In this document: piece by piece, positions 11,229-22,856 of the stretch
Numbering within the stretch: position 1 is the stretch's first letter
Layout of the letters: each line of letters begins with the position of its first letter
Assembly (NCBI RefSeq): GCF_030272615.1
Contig: NC_081414.1
Coordinates: forward strand, 913,515,648 to 913,579,647
From: Cryptomeria japonica
Lineage: Eukaryota > Streptophyta > Pinopsida > Cupressales > Cupressaceae
DNA: 64,000 bases
Direction: 5' to 3'
Notes under the pieces: model-generated
The model's input: the letters and a program-made list of their open reading frames with translations, nothing else
Database searches by the model: none
What the model was told of the DNA's origin: nothing
Translations under genes and position numbers: made by a program

Positions 11229-11780
11229 CAGTTGTTTGATTCATGCAATGTTGATACAATTCAATGTTGCAGCAACATATTCAGTTTTTGTTGTTGACTG
11301 TGAAACATGTCCTTGTTTCTTGCTAAGCCAACTCACTAGTCTTTCTCCTAAAAAGAAAGCTCCTCCACTTGTGTTTTTTCTGTCATCAATGTTGTCTGAC
11401 CAATCAGCATCAGTATAAACTTTTAAATCAAAATCATTTCCTTTCTGATATACTAAGCCATAATCCCCTGTGCCTTTCAAGTATCTAAAAATTCTTTTGA
11501 TTGTTGTCATATGTGTTTCCTTAGGATCTGCATAGAATCTTGCAACTATACCTACTGCATGTGCTATGTCTGGTCTACTGTGAACAACATATTGTAGTTT
11601 TCCAATCATGGATCGGTAAAGTGTCTCATCAACATATTCAGATTCATCATTCTTTGATAATTTACAGTTGGTTGTCATAGGAGTACTTACTGGTTTTGAA
11701 TCCTCCATTCCAAATTTCTTCAAGATTTCCTTTATGTACTTGGATTGAGTAATAAAAATCTCATTTTTCATTTGCAGTAT
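11229..11780 (-). pseudogene. C3 RT connection and RNase H N-terminal part
   Basis: From KNEIFITQSKYIKEILKKFGMED through PDIAHAVGIVARF, RIFRYLKGTGDYGLVY, YTDADWSDN and TSGGAFFLGERLVSWLSKKQ. This is the conserved linker between copia RT and RNase H, plus the first catalytic Asp (YTDADW). An in-frame TAG at about 11780 (probably CAG before) separates it from the RT, so it would need only a few reversions to be continuous. Confidence 0.85.
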
Positions 11781-13610
11781 CTATAAACCTATAAAATACT
11801 TTATCTCACAGATTAATGACATCTCAAATTCTTTGCTCATTTCATTTCCAAAGTTCTTGCATAAAGAGTCATTTCCACAAAATATAATATCATCAACAAA
11901 TATGGCTAAGATTAGTATTCCATTTTCATCATTCTTCATGTACATATTGTTGTTCTCACTTGTCCTTATAAAACCAATCTTAATCAAATAAGAGTGAAAT
12001 CTTTCATACCATGCTCTAGGTGCTTGTTTCAAACCATATAAAGCTTTGTTCAATTTACATACCTGATCTTTATTATTGTCTTCAACAAATCCTTCAGGTT
12101 GTTCAATAAAAACTTCCTCTTCTAATATACCATTCAGAAATGCAGATTTGACATCCATTTGATATACCTTGAAGTTTTTGAAAGTAGCATATGCCAACAA
12201 TATTCTTACTCCTTCAAGTCTAGCAATAGGTGCAAAAGTTTCACCATAATCAATTCCTTCTTCTTGAGCATAACCTTTGCAAACTAGTCTTGCTTTGTTT
12301 CGAATGACCTCTCCTTTTTCATTTAGCTTGTTTCTGAAAATCCACTTTGTACCGATTACATTTTTGTCCTCCGGTCTTGGGATTAGTATCCATGTGTCAT
12401 TCTTCTTGATTTGATCAATCTCTTCTGTCATAGCATTTATCCAATCTTCACTGTTAAATGCCTCCTTCACTATTCTCGGTTCAAATTCAGATATCAGACA
12501 TGTGTTATGTCTCAGTTTGTTCCTTATCATCACTGGATTATTCTTATCTCTTATAATCTGACTTGGTGCATGATGTCTTCTGACATACTTGGCTAATACA
12601 GGCTCGGTAGGCTTTGTATGATCTTCTTCATCACTTGGTAACTGGATATTCTCTTCATTTTCTTCAACAGTCTTCTCGGTAAGACTTCTCGGTTGAACAT
12701 AAACAAATTCATCATAGTATTCTGGTTCCTTGGAATTTCCTTCATCATTTCTTTCTGCAAGTTCATCAATTTTCACATTTGCACTTTCTACTATTTTGTT
12801 AGATGATTTGATCAGACATTTAAATGCTTTGCTTCTAGAGGAATAACCTAGAAATGTTCCTTCTTCACTTTTCTGATCGAACTTGCCATTTCTATCATTT
12901 TTGTGAACATGGCATCTACTTCCAAAGATTTTAAAATAACTTACATTGGTTTTCTTATCATACCAGATTTCATATGGTGTCTTCAAAGTACCTTTCTTCA
13001 ATTGTACTCGGTTCAGGGTGTAAACTATTGTGCTTATTGCTTCTCTCCAAAATGTTTGTGGCATTTTCTTTTCAATCATCAGTGTTCTAGCACAATCCAC
13101 AATAGATTTGTTTCTTCTCTCAGCTATTCCATTTTGTTGTGGAGTTCTCAGTGCAGAGACTTGTCTTCTAATACCATGATCATTGCAGAATAAGTTGAAT
13201 TCATCAGATGTGAACTCTCCTCCTCTATCTGATCTAAGACATTTTAGTTGTCTTCCTGTTTCATTTTCAACTCTTGCCTTGTACCATTTAAACATTTGAA
13301 AAGCTTCTGATTTTTCTTTTAAAAACATTACTGACATCATCCTTGAATAGTCATCCACAAATAATATGAAATATTTATCACCATAATAACTTTGAACTTT
13401 CATAGGACCACAAAGATCAGTGTGCACTAGATCTAAAGTTCCCTTAGAAGTGTAAGACTTACTTGTAAAGCTTGATCTTGTCATCTTACCCATCTGGCAT
13501 CCTCGGCACATAGCATTCTCAGGTTTTTCAAGACTCGGTAGACCTCTTACTCGGTGCTTCTTACTTATTTTGATCAGATTATCAAAATTTACATGACAAA
13601 ACCTTTTATG
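11781..13610 (-). CDS. C3 integrase plus reverse transcriptase, long open frame
   Basis: A single open stretch of 576 codons (13511-11781) is the longest intact pol segment in the window. In order: zinc-binding tail (CRGCQMGK), integrase core with D (VHTDLCGP), D-D-Y (FVDDYSRM) and E (TPQQNGIAE), the [12 protein letters not shown]-terminal part, then RT with [56 protein letters not shown] and FVDDIIFCG. Integrase inserts cDNA into chromosomes; RT makes it. The frame ends at a TAG in KYFIGL, just short of the usual LGLQILQ. Confidence 0.9.
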   Translation of the reverse strand, partial: HKRFCHVNFDNLIKISKKHRVRGLPSLEKPENAMCRGCQMGKMTRSSFTSKSYTSKGTLDLVHTDLCGPMKVQSYYGDKYFILFVDDYSRMMSVMFLKEKSEAFQMFKWYKARVENETGRQLKCLRSDRGGEFTSDEFNLFCNDHGIRRQVSALRTPQQNGIAERRNKSIVDCARTLMIEKKMPQTFWREAISTIVYTLNRVQLKKGTLKTPYEIWYDKKTNVSYFKIFGSRCHVHKNDRNGKFDQKSEEGTFLGYSSRSKAFKCLIKSSNKIVESANVKIDELAERNDEGNSKEPEYYDEFVYVQPRSLTEKTVEENEENIQLPSDEEDHTKPTEPVLAKYVRRHHAPSQIIRDKNNPVMIRNKLRHNTCLISEFEPRIVKEAFNSEDWINAMTEEIDQIKKNDTWILIPRPEDKNVIGTKWIFRNKLNEKGEVIRNKARLVCKGYAQEEGIDYGETFAPIARLEGVRILLAYATFKNFKVYQMDVKSAFLNGILEEEVFIEQPEGFVEDNNKDQVCKLNKALYGLKQAPRAWYERFHSYLIKIGFIRTSENNNMYMKNDENGILILAIFVDDIIFCGNDSLCKNFGNEMSKEFEMSLICEIKYFIGL

Positions 13611-13988
13611 TCATAACCAGGTATCATCTATCTTTGCAAACAAACACTTGTTACGAGTTGAGTCAAGGTGAAATGTGCTACCTTTTGTTTGTGTCCCGGT
13701 AGCAGCTAACTTTCCATTCTTGTCATGAACTTTGACAATTCCTTTCTGAAATTCTATTCGGTAACCTGTGTTGTTTAGTTGTGCTACACTCAACAAATTG
13801 TATTTCAAACCTTCAACCCAATAAACATCATTGCATCTTGCATTGTCAAGAAGTGTTATGGATCCTTTACCTTTCACTGGACATGGTGCATCATTACCAA
13901 ATCTAACATAGCCTCCATCATAATCTTCTAATATAAAAAACTTGTGTTTATCTCCTGTCATATGATGTGAGCATCCATTATCTATGAT
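13611..13988 (-). pseudogene. C3 protease domain
   Basis: Minus reading gives II-DNG-CSHHMTGDKHKF, the copia protease site with N in place of S (DNG rather than DSG), then FGNDAPCPVKGKGSI, YVEGLKYNLLSVAQL-like text and the start of the pre-integrase domain. An in-frame TAG just before IIDNG replaces the usual W. The catalytic Asp is kept. A stop after DDTWL separates it from the integrase part. Confidence 0.82.
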
Positions 13989-14303
13989 CTAAGAATCATT
14001 AGTGTTTATGTGAGATATTAGGGCTTTTTCTTCATACCTTTCTTCATCTGATCCATCTTTGATAGCCACATAAACTACTTCCTTTGTATCAGTTTCATCT
14101 AATTTATCATCATTGGATTCCTCATCAGCTATTAAGCATGTCTTTTTATCTCTTCTTCTGAAGTCTCGGTGTCCTCTGTAATGATTATCTTTTTGTCTGT
14201 CATCTCGGTAATCTCTCTTTTCAGTAGAATCTTTGTCAGTACAGTTAGAAGCCATATGTCCTATTTTATCACCATTGAAACATTTCAAAGGTAGTTTTCC
14301 TTT
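13989..14303 (-). pseudogene. C3 nucleocapsid zinc knuckle and linker
   Basis: The knuckle reads CFNGDKIGHMASNC, so the second cysteine of CCHC is changed to glycine. A basic and acidic linker follows to the protease. A stop just upstream of LPLKCF separates it from gag proper. In intact relatives this segment binds genomic RNA. Confidence 0.8.
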
Positions 14304-15131
14304 TTACTTACCTTTGCCTCTTGGTAACCTTTTGGCTAATAGTGCTTCAAACTCTTCTTTCTTTCTGATTTCCTCATACAGTTTGTGTACTTCTTCCATG
14401 TTCTTACGAAATCTTTCACTTGCTCCACTATGATCTCCTTTAGAGTACTTATACTTTCTTTCATTGAAATCATTAGATTCATCAAGATGAAAAGAACTAA
14501 ATGTAGATTCAACTTTATTTACCGAAGATCCACTATTATCAAAGTTACTTAACTCAAATGCATGTAGTTTACCAATAGTAGCATCTAAAGAAACTGGCAT
14601 ATTAGGTACAAACCTCAATTCATTGATTGCAGAGACTCGGATTGCATAAGCCGGTAGAAGGGTTCTTAACAATTTACTTGTTATATCCTTTCCTTCAATA
14701 GTTCCACCCGCTCCTTTGATTTGATTGACAATCTCCTTTAGTCTTGTACTATACTGAGTTATGTTCTCACCTTCATTCATCCTCATGGATTCAAGTTGTC
14801 CTCTTAGATTATCTACTTTTTCTCTTTGAACATGGTCATCTCCTCCATATACTAATATGAGCTTATCCCACATTGCCTTTGCATCATTGCAGCCTTCTAG
14901 ATCATTAAACTCTAAATCGGTCAATGCAGATGTTATTTCAATCATTGCTTGGATATGTTCTTGCTTTGCCTTTATCTCTTCCATAGTCAATGGATAGGTG
15001 CTCAGTGTAACAAAATCATTCTCCAGATAGTATACAGCATATTCTCCAACTCCTGATAGATGCAGCTTCATCCTTTTCTACCATGTAGAGAAACTTGACT
15101 TGTTCAGCTTCGGTGCATCCCTCTTATACAT
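14304..15131 (-). pseudogene. C3 gag (UBN2-type)
   Basis: An ATG at 15131 opens MYKRDAPKLNKSSFSTW, then a TAG, then 255 open codons. The body (MKLHLSGVGEYAVYYLE ... ALTDLEFNDLEGCNDAKAMWDKLILVYGG ... LRGQLESMRMNEGENITQYSTRLKEIVNQIKGAGGTIEGKDITSKLLRTLLPAYA) is the copia gag UBN2 fold that builds the virus-like particle. It ends in a charged coiled segment before the zinc knuckle. Only one upstream stop spoils it. Confidence 0.85.
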
Positions 15132-15181
15132 CTTTGGGTCTTTAACTCAAGTGCCTTTAAACTTTTCTTCTAGAGTCCAAG

Positions 15182-15195
15182 GCTCGGATACCAAT
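15182..15195 (-). other. C3 primer-binding site
   Basis: Minus strand ATTGGTATCCGAGC, the initiator-Met tRNA primer site with CCGAGC for CAGAGC, touching the 5' LTR. The change is shared with the surrounding AAGGCTCGG text of the leader. Confidence 0.8.
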
Positions 15196-16739
15196 TGATA
15201 GTTCTGATACTAAATGTAAGCACAGATCCAATAGCCAATAAGATGAGAGGGGGGGTGAATTATACAAACTTAATCTTCTATAAAAACATCAGATTCAACC
15301 TCGGTAACATATACTTCAATAATATAACCAAAACTGTTAAACAAGCAAACTCAAAAGCATATAAACATCATAAACCTCATAACACCAGATTTAACATGGA
15401 AAACCAAATAGGGAAAAACCACTGTGGGATTTCGGACCCACTAATAAATATACTCTTCTAGAGTATGCTCAGTTAAAAGCAAATCCTGTTAAAGATTACA
15501 AACACATTGCTAGATGTGACCCGGTTAAGGGATTTCCCTTAGATCTGTTAGGATCTTCACCTTGTTAGAAGTGACCTTGTTAAAGGATTTCAAACACTCA
15601 ATCAGAATGTCACCTTGCCAAAGGGTTTTACAAATAAGACTGTTAAGTCCACTCGGTTAAGAGATTTTCTGTCACTTTCACAAAATAACAGTAATAAAAA
15701 TCTATCTGCAACATCACATCTAAAATGCTAAAGCAGATTCTTATTTGTTCAATACAATCTAGACATAGAACTAATCTTGTCCATCTACTGGGCATCTATA
15801 CTCTGTTATTCAAACAAGTCTTCAAGCTTCTGTGCTCGGTAATCACTATGTAGCATCCCTGTGCATACACTTGCCCGCATACATTGTTTATCAACAGTTC
15901 CCTATTTATAAAAAATTAGCTAACCGCTTAATCTCCTTGATCACATTTCCCATGATCAATCATAGCCATCAGATCTTCAATCTTGTCCAGGTTCAATGCA
16001 TCTTCGATCTGAAAACATTTTACCCCGCCTAGGAACTTGCATATATTTCTTGGAACTTGTGCTAGGGTATTGCGGTTCAATCTGCTTTGTAGATCTTTAT
16101 GCTAACTTTCCTTTGCCATAGATTCATTAACAAAATTTATTTACGGCATACCAATCATTTAATCAGTTCCAGCTCATCAGCTTTCTTCATTAAATAACGC
16201 ATGTAACCTTTTAATGCATTTTGTTATAGCTCGGTTATAACTCAGTTACAACTCAGTAAATACTAAAATTCACTCAGTAGATATTCCGCCTTCATTAACC
16301 GATAGCGATAACCTTAGGGTTTACCGACTAGGTTCCTTAGGGTTTACCGACTAGGTTCTTTGCTTGGTAACATAGTATAGTATTAACCTTACAATTTACA
16401 ACATATGTATGATGTTAAAACAATCTAAACATCATGATCTCATCATTGTCTAACTCGGTAATAGTTGCCCATTGAATACCTTATTCATCCCCTTATTCAT
16501 CATAATCTTTCCTGTGTCTTTTACCGACATCTTTATATTCTTCAAATCATACTTCTCAAGATATGGCAACATCATACTAAATTAGAAAATCAATTTCTTG
16601 ACATCAATGAAAAAATAATAATATCAAGACAGTAAACATCCTTAATCAGTTATATCCATAATCATCAACAACCTTCTCAATATCCTTATTGAAATGTCAA
16701 CAATCCTTCATTGTCTGTTATAATGCTATATTGCCAACA
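15196..16739 (-). mobile_element. C3 5' LTR
   Basis: 1544 bp, matching 8984-10530 almost base for base (scattered substitutions such as CTCGG/CTCAG). A minus-strand TATAAATAG lies at 15902-15910. The LTR ends at ATTGCCAACA and the GTTGG target duplication follows. Confidence 0.9.
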
Positions 16740-16744
16740 GTTGG

Positions 16745-18884
16745 TAGGAAAGTGCTCAAAAGACCAATTTTGGTCAAGAAGTTACAATAGGAAACAAAAG
16801 TATTGTTTATGTCTACTCCTTATATTGGCCAATATCAATTTTAGTTGCAATAGTTAGGTCTCTCTACAAGTCTTCACTAACAACCTCCCTTTTTGGTGAT
16901 AGCTCACACCCATGCTCAAACTTACTCCAACTGCTCACTACACCCAACTACACACTCCTCAATCCCTACTCTCTTGGCATTCAACTCACTATTTTAGATT
17001 GCATTAGGAGTCTTCAACATGGACATGTAGGGGCAGCAAGGTTTTGTTCAAGTTTGACACCCAACTTAGTTTGAGGCTCATAGCCCTTAGCTTACTCAAT
17101 ACACCAACCAAAGGTCAAAAACCTCCAACTGAGGCTAAGAACTGTCCAAGGTCCTATTTGTCATTTGATTCACTAATTTAGGATGAGCAAAGAAAATTCC
17201 ATGAGTCCCCAAGTCCTCCTTGCAATCGGGTTCTAAAAAGTGTGTGTTATGTAGTCAAAGGGCTACTAGCCCGTGGAGGGGTAATTGTCACCTTTTTACT
17301 CACCCTGCCCAACGATGGGCTTCTCCTTCAATAAAATTGTTTTCAAAGGTTTTTTAGAGTTATGTGTTGATGGATTTTCATGGATTGGGCCACTGTTAGA
17401 GAAACAAGAGGACTGTCCACCATTTTAGGCATATTTGGGGGTTTGGCAGGGTTTAGACTAAAAAACATTGGAAAGTCTCTCCAACTCCACTCTTCAAGCC
17501 TCCAAAATGGCTTAGGACTTCTGCCACACCAAATAGAACCTTCCCCTATTACTGCCCTGCAAACATAATGCCAAACACTTGGCAAACAAGTGAGAAAATA
17601 GTAAAATTGCCACTGTCACTATCAATTTGCTGCCCTTTTACCAGTCAATAGTTGTTACACTTTTTGACCTGCATAATGAAGAGTTTGAATTGGAAATATA
17701 CCTCAATGAGGTATGAAAATCACTAGAGATTATTCCTATTACATTGCCTTCTCAGTTACAAGGCTTGGATTATGCTTTTGAAGCATTCCATGAGCATTTT
17801 GACATACATAATACACAAAAATAGTGAACTCGTTGTTTTATTTACAAAAAGAGAATGATTAAATGGAACAAGCTACTATAAAACATCAAGATGATGCTAA
17901 ACATCCTTGGCCACATGCCCAGACCTCTACCTCATTCATTTGTTCACTCCAAATTGCTTTTGGATACAAATCTTGAGTTTTTAATCATGTTATTAGCCGA
18001 GTAATCACTACTTGCCTAGTATTCACTCAAGTCCTTCTTTCAACCACACTTTTGGCATAAAGTAGAGAAAATGTACAATATATACATGAATTCCGACTTG
18101 ATTAAATCCATTTTGTGGGATCCCAGACCTGGATTAGTCAAGTTGTGGCATTTTCCCACTCCAAACCCTTAACAGGGCAGTGAGCACACAAGAGTGAAAA
18201 TAATTGTGTATAATAAATTTTTAAAGGAAACCATAATAACAATAAATTAGAGAGAATTATAAAATTGTTATGCACACTTCCCAAAGGTACAGTACGGACT
18301 ATGAAAGCTACAGTACGGACTGTTACTCAAAGGAAGGAAAAACCAGTCATAGAAGCCAAAATTTCATGATTTTTATTAAGAACCTCTTGCTCATACAATC
18401 ACCAACCTTTCTCAAGGAAAAGGGAGGCCTTTTTTATAGCATTTCTAATTAGTTACCAAGCCCTGTATGGACATGAGGCTTCCACAACTACATTTTGCAA
18501 GAAAAACCCAAAAATGACAACTTTGACAACTTTTCAAGCCAAATGACAATATTTCTTGCTCCAAGAGGCATTTTTGACAATCTAACCTTATCAAATTGCC
18601 TATACAACTTTGATATGCCTAAAAACATTTATGAAACATGTTTCAATGCTTTGGAAAGCATTAGAAGACCTTTTTGGCAATTTTGCATATTTTTGCCAAA
18701 AATTGTCAACTCAAAGCCTGAAAAGCAAAACTTGACCTCTTGAACCCAAAATGAGATCAAAACCACTAAACATGACACACAAAAACCTAAAAAAACATTA
18801 TAAACTTGACACAAGATATTAAAAACACGAAATCATTAAATACTCAAAAAGGAGAGTTTTGCTCAACTAGGTGCTCCTGCACCA
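16745..18884 (-). mobile_element. G2 3' LTR, main part
   Basis: Matches the 5' LTR (30174-32314) throughout, for example CCTGCCCAACGATGGGC, GATCCCAGACCTGG/GATCCTAGACCTGG and the final TAGGTGCTCCTGCACCA. Minus reading starts TGGTGCAGGAGCACC just after a polypurine tract (minus CTTTGTTTTTTGGGGAGTA, 18885-18906). It has no gene. Divergence of a few percent from its partner marks G2 as older than C3. Confidence 0.85.
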
Positions 18885-18906
18885 TACTCCCCAAAAAACA
18901 AAGAAG

Positions 18907-20265
18907 TCATGTGACTCCTTGAGGCAGAAAAGAAGAAGAAATGTCAAACTTTTGAAATTTAGCTTTAGGTATATATGTGGCCTCTGAGATAGGCTTATCC
19001 TTCCATTTGATTAGATGCTCCATGTAGGTGTGATTCCTTGTCTTTTTGAGAATCCTGGAGTCTAGAACTTGTTCTGCTTGGGGAATAGAAAGAGAAGGTA
19101 GAGATAGATCATAAAGGGATTGTGCAACATCTGAAACTCTTTGAATCTCCTCAGGTGGCTTCCCTTTGAAAGCAATCAAATATACAACATTAAAAATGGG
19201 AGACAAAGAAACATCAGTAGGCAAATCAACTTTGTAAGCATTAGACCCATACTTAGCCAAGATTTTGCAAGGGCCTATTCTCCTCATCTGAAGTTTTCTT
19301 GGAACTCCCTTTTGTAGTCTTGCCTTGTTCAAATTAACCATCACATAATCACCTATGGAAAACTAATCTTCTCTCTTTGTAGCATCCACTCTTGCCTTGA
19401 ATTTTTGGGAGGTATCTTGAAGAGCTTTTCTCACTTGCTCATGAACCTCCTTCATGGATTGAGCCATGTCATCTGTTGTTCAACTCTTAGGCTGCAAGTT
19501 AGTGATATCCCTCAACTCCATTATACCCCTTGGATTCATACCATAAACAACTTCAAAAGGGCTTTTACCTGTAGACCGGTTAACACTATCATTGTAGGCA
19601 TATTCTGCTTGATGAATGAGTTGATCCCAACTTTGCCCATATTCCTTTGTCAAGCACCTAAGCATGTTTCCAACAGACTTGTTCACAACTTCGGTTTGGC
19701 CATCCATTTGTGGATGATAAGCTGAACCAAAAGAGAGATTAGTACCCAATCTCTTCCACAATGTTTTCTAGAAATGACCAAGAAACTTAACATCCCTATC
19801 TGAAATAATGCTAGTAGGCAAACCATGTATTCTAACAACTTCTTTGAAAAATAAGTAAGCAATATGACTTGCATCATGTGTTGTCTTGCAAGGAATAAAA
19901 TGAGCCATTTTTCTAAATCTGTCAACTACTACAAAGATGTTATCAAATCCTGCTTAAGTTCTAGGTAATCCTACCACAAAATCCATACTACTACAATCCC
20001 AAGGCCTATGTGGAATGGGAAGAGGCTGATATAAACCAGCATTGGAGGAATTACCTTTTGCCTTCTAACATACCAAAAACTACTCAACATACCTCCTGAT
20101 GTCTTTCTGCATCTTAGGCCAATAATAGAACCTTTGAACCAACTCTAAGGTCTTGTTAAGACTGAAATGTCCACTTAAGCACCCATTGTGCTTCTCCTGA
20201 ATGAGGTTCTCTCTCATAGAACCTTTTGGAACACACAATTGTCCACCCCTGAATAACAAACCATC
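18907..20265 (-). pseudogene. G2 integrase and chromodomain
   Basis: Read right to left on the minus strand: H2C2 zinc region (HNGCLSGHFSLNKTLELVQRFYYWPKMQKDI), core with [25 protein letters not shown] and HPQMDGQTEVVNK (the D, D and E positions), then GPCKILAKYGSNAYKVDLP and a C-terminal chromodomain-like LIKWKDKPISEATYIPKAKFQKF. The chromodomain defines the chromovirus branch and in relatives steers insertion to heterochromatin. At least four stops interrupt it (for example near 19767 and 19953). Confidence 0.85.
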
Positions 20266-20501
20266 CTACAAAGTGAAATCAGCATATGCACCATGGAAAT
20301 TATTCTCAAAATCTTGACAAACTTTATAAACTTCAAAAAAATCATCATCGGTAGGATACATCTCTTTAAAACTATCAATACCAATGCTCTGAACTTGAAT
20401 CTCATGAATAGTTAACAAGCTTCTACTCAAAGCATCTGCTACTTTATTTAACTGACCCTTCTTATGCTTAAGAGTAAAAGTATAAGCTTGCAAGTATTCT
20501 A
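20266..20501 (-). pseudogene. G2 RNase H tail, interrupted by N2
   Basis: Encodes EYLQAYTFTLKHKKGQLNKVADALSRSLLTIHEIQV, the end of a gypsy RNase H and its linker to integrase. The other half of the sentence (HRHVKW) is at 27108 on the far side of N2; removing N2 and one TSD copy restores HVKWVEYLQAY in frame. Confidence 0.88.
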
Positions 20502-21350
20502 TGTTGGCATATGGACACTCCAATGAGACATTGTATGTGATTGAAGGTTTTGTCATTGATGGCAACCTTGCAATCCTATGGCACTGGCAAGACATCATAT
20601 CAACAAAGCTTTACATAGGCAAGACAGTGCACCGGCATCAACAAGATCACTCTACACTGGCACCGGCATCAACAAGATCACTCTACACCGGCATCGGCAC
20701 CGGCACCAGCACAGAAGAAAAGATGTATACCGGCATAGAGGCTGACAGGATTTTTGATATGTAATATTTTGTTTATTATTATAAGCCGACTTGGCAAATT
20801 GTAAAATGACTCTTGTATATAAAGGAGATCATTGTAGACATTTAGAGAGGTAATGTAGCAAGCATAAAGAAAATTATTAGGTAGACCTAATGTGCGAATT
20901 ATAGGTCAAGGGTATATGTAAAGAACAGAGCAAGAACCGGTATTGAATCTAGCATTGGAGATGCTATTGTAAAGCAGTACAAGTCATTTGATTAGTATAA
21001 TCCTTATTGTAAGTCAGTGTGACTTCTCATTGAGCAGTGAGCTCTAGGCAGTTGGCCTTCCTGCATGTGCAGGCCCCTATTGTAAGAAATATTCTCTTAT
21101 TGGCCAGTAAGTGAATATTGTGGGTCACAAATCCCATAGAGGTTTTTCCCACACCGGGTTTCCTCGTTAAACATCTTGTGTTATCATGTTATTTTCATGT
21201 GGATGTTTCTGATTCTGTTTATTGCATTAATTCTTGCATACCAGTATACTATTATTTTATGTTCTGCATGTTTTAACTTAAGAAATTCTTATCACCGGTT
21301 AGATACTGATTCACCCCCCCCCCCTCTCAGTATCTATGGGAATCCTAACA
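20502..21350 (+). mobile_element. N2 5' LTR
   Basis: Starts TGTTGGCATATGG and ends GGGAATCCTAACA. It contains TTGTCATTGATGGCAA (20550-20565), a CACCGGCATCAACAAGATCA unit present one time more than in the 3' LTR, a TATA box TATATAAA (20816-20823) and an 11-C run just before the end. Confidence 0.88.
20816..20823 (+). promoter_or_regulatory. TATA box of N2 5' LTR
   Basis: TATATAAAGG lies about 530 bases from the LTR end; the same octamer is at 26576-26583 in the 3' LTR. It is the likely core promoter of N2 RNA. Confidence 0.55.
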
Positions 21351-21364
21351 ATTGGTATCAGAGC
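21351..21364 (+). other. N2 primer-binding site
   Basis: ATTGGTATCAGAGC, complementary to the 3' end of initiator-Met tRNA, follows the LTR directly. Confidence 0.85.
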
Positions 21365-21421
21365 TTGGTCCTCTATTTTCAGAAGCCTAACAGCTTGAGG
21401 AAGATCTTGACACTGATAAAG

Positions 21422-22516
21422 ATGGAAAATTTGATGAAGCAACTTGAAGGATCTCTTACTGACTATGATGCAAAGAAGTTGAAAAATATCAAATTAGAAG
21501 ATGATTTAAGAGCAGCTCAGGATATCATTCAGGCACTTCAAGAAAATCTTACTGTTGCAAGAAATAAAAGAAGAGAACTTTGTGAAAAATTACAAAATGA
21601 GAATGATGAAAAGGAATCACTTAATGACATGATAAGCAAGCTGAAACAAGAGAACATGACAACAAAAAATGAAATGCAGGATATGACTATGAGATTTTGC
21701 AAAGAGATTGAGGATAGGAAGAAGAATGAAGAAGAATTGACCAGAAGACTAAGTGATGCAGCAAATGAGAACACAAGACTTAGCTATGAAAATGACATGT
21801 TGAAGACAGATCTGATGCATACTCAAAATGACTCAAATGAACTAATGAGACAAAAACAAATCTTGAAAAGGGAATTGGAAACTGCAAATCAACATAAAGA
21901 AAAATTCAAGAAAAGCTCAGAAGAACTTGGTACCTTATTGAAGAATCAAAAACCTAAAGGTGACACTTCTAGAATTGGCTTTGAAGTTGGTGAAAGCTCC
22001 GGTACTGCAAATACTCAGGATCACAGCAAACCGGTAAGACCACCTAATGCTTATAAATTCAATGGAAAATGCTTTAACTGTAATAAGTATGGTCATAGGG
22101 AAAATGAATGTAGATCTAGGAATTATCAGAATATCAATACATCCACCGGTCAATGTTCAAAATGCAACAAAGTTGGTCATAACTCTGAAAACTGCAGAAT
22201 GAATGTGAGATGTTATGTTTGTGGAAGATTTGGACATTTATCTAATCAATGCAGAACACAAACCGGCATAGGTTATGGGAAAGCTATTCAGAAAAATAAT
22301 ATAACTTGTTATGCATGTAACAAGATTGGGCATATTGCTAAATTTTGTAGAAGTAAAGGTACACTGGTAGACAACAAAAGTGCTAGCTTGAAAGGTAAAG
22401 AAAAAGTTGAAGAGGTTAAGCAAGAATTCTCTAAGCAATGGATTAGAAAAGCTGATCTAAATATTGGGAATACCCCTCCATCGGTAGAACCAACAAATGC
22501 TCCACCGATAGGATAG
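21422..22516 (+). CDS. N2 ORF1: coiled-coil protein with four CCHC zinc knuckles
   Basis: An intact 364-codon frame starts at ATG 21422 (MENLMKQLEG), the first ATG after the primer site; an upstream extension lies inside the LTR and is not used. Residues 1-170 are a charged heptad-rich coiled coil. Four zinc knuckles follow: CFNCNKYGHRENEC, CSKCNKVGHNSENC, CYVCGRFGHLSNQC and CYACNKIGHIAKFC. No UBN2 gag core is seen. It probably binds nucleic acid and self-assembles, acting as a substitute gag or nucleocapsid; that role is inference. It is the only undamaged ORF of N2. Confidence 0.8.
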   Translation: MENLMKQLEGSLTDYDAKKLKNIKLEDDLRAAQDIIQALQENLTVARNKRRELCEKLQNENDEKESLNDMISKLKQENMTTKNEMQDMTMRFCKEIEDRKKNEEELTRRLSDAANENTRLSYENDMLKTDLMHTQNDSNELMRQKQILKRELETANQHKEKFKKSSEELGTLLKNQKPKGDTSRIGFEVGESSGTANTQDHSKPVRPPNAYKFNGKCFNCNKYGHRENECRSRNYQNINTSTGQCSKCNKVGHNSENCRMNVRCYVCGRFGHLSNQCRTQTGIGYGKAIQKNNITCYACNKIGHIAKFCRSKGTLVDNKSASLKGKEKVEEVKQEFSKQWIRKADLNIGNTPPSVEPTNAPPIG

Positions 22517-22856
22517 AGAAGTGCTCCACCGGCAGGAAGTTCTTCATCTAATTGAAGAAAATTTCCTTGAGGGTTTGGCAATCTAATGACACATGTGCTA
22601 TTATTCCCTCGGTTAGAGATAAGAAGTTGAAAATTACTTATTACCGGCAAACAATGTTAAGTGAATACTTAACCAGCATGCAATTAATGTGGTAGATAGC
22701 GAAAAGACATTATAAAAATAAGGTTTTTGCTCCATTTCATTTCACCATGATTTCAAACTTTCAGAGAGCGCAAAGATTCCAAGCTAAGGAATTTCGAGCA
22801 AGAAGAAAGCACACTCCAAGCAATCATCCATCCAAGACAGAAAAATGTATTTAATC

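Larger units (their letters stand above)
8984..16739 (-). mobile_element. C3: nearly complete Ty1/copia element
   Basis: Full structure: LTRs 8984-10530 and 15196-16739 (1547 and 1544 bp, high identity by eye), primer site, gag, protease, integrase, RT, RNase H and polypurine tract, in minus orientation. The TSD is GTTGG (8979-8983 and 16740-16744), and removing C3 rejoins the G2 LTR exactly. Only a handful of stops separate it from an intact polyprotein, so it is younger than C0, C1 and G2. Confidence 0.92.

Noticed and set aside
18270-18814. Frames in the G2 LTR, repeated at 31830-32244
   Set aside because: They recur only because the two LTRs are copies; no codon-level conservation is apparent.
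21351-21364. tRNA gene suggested by TGGTATCAGAGC
   Set aside because: It is a retroelement primer-binding site next to an LTR; no cloverleaf surrounds it. The same holds for 7935, 15182, 30144 and 61845.
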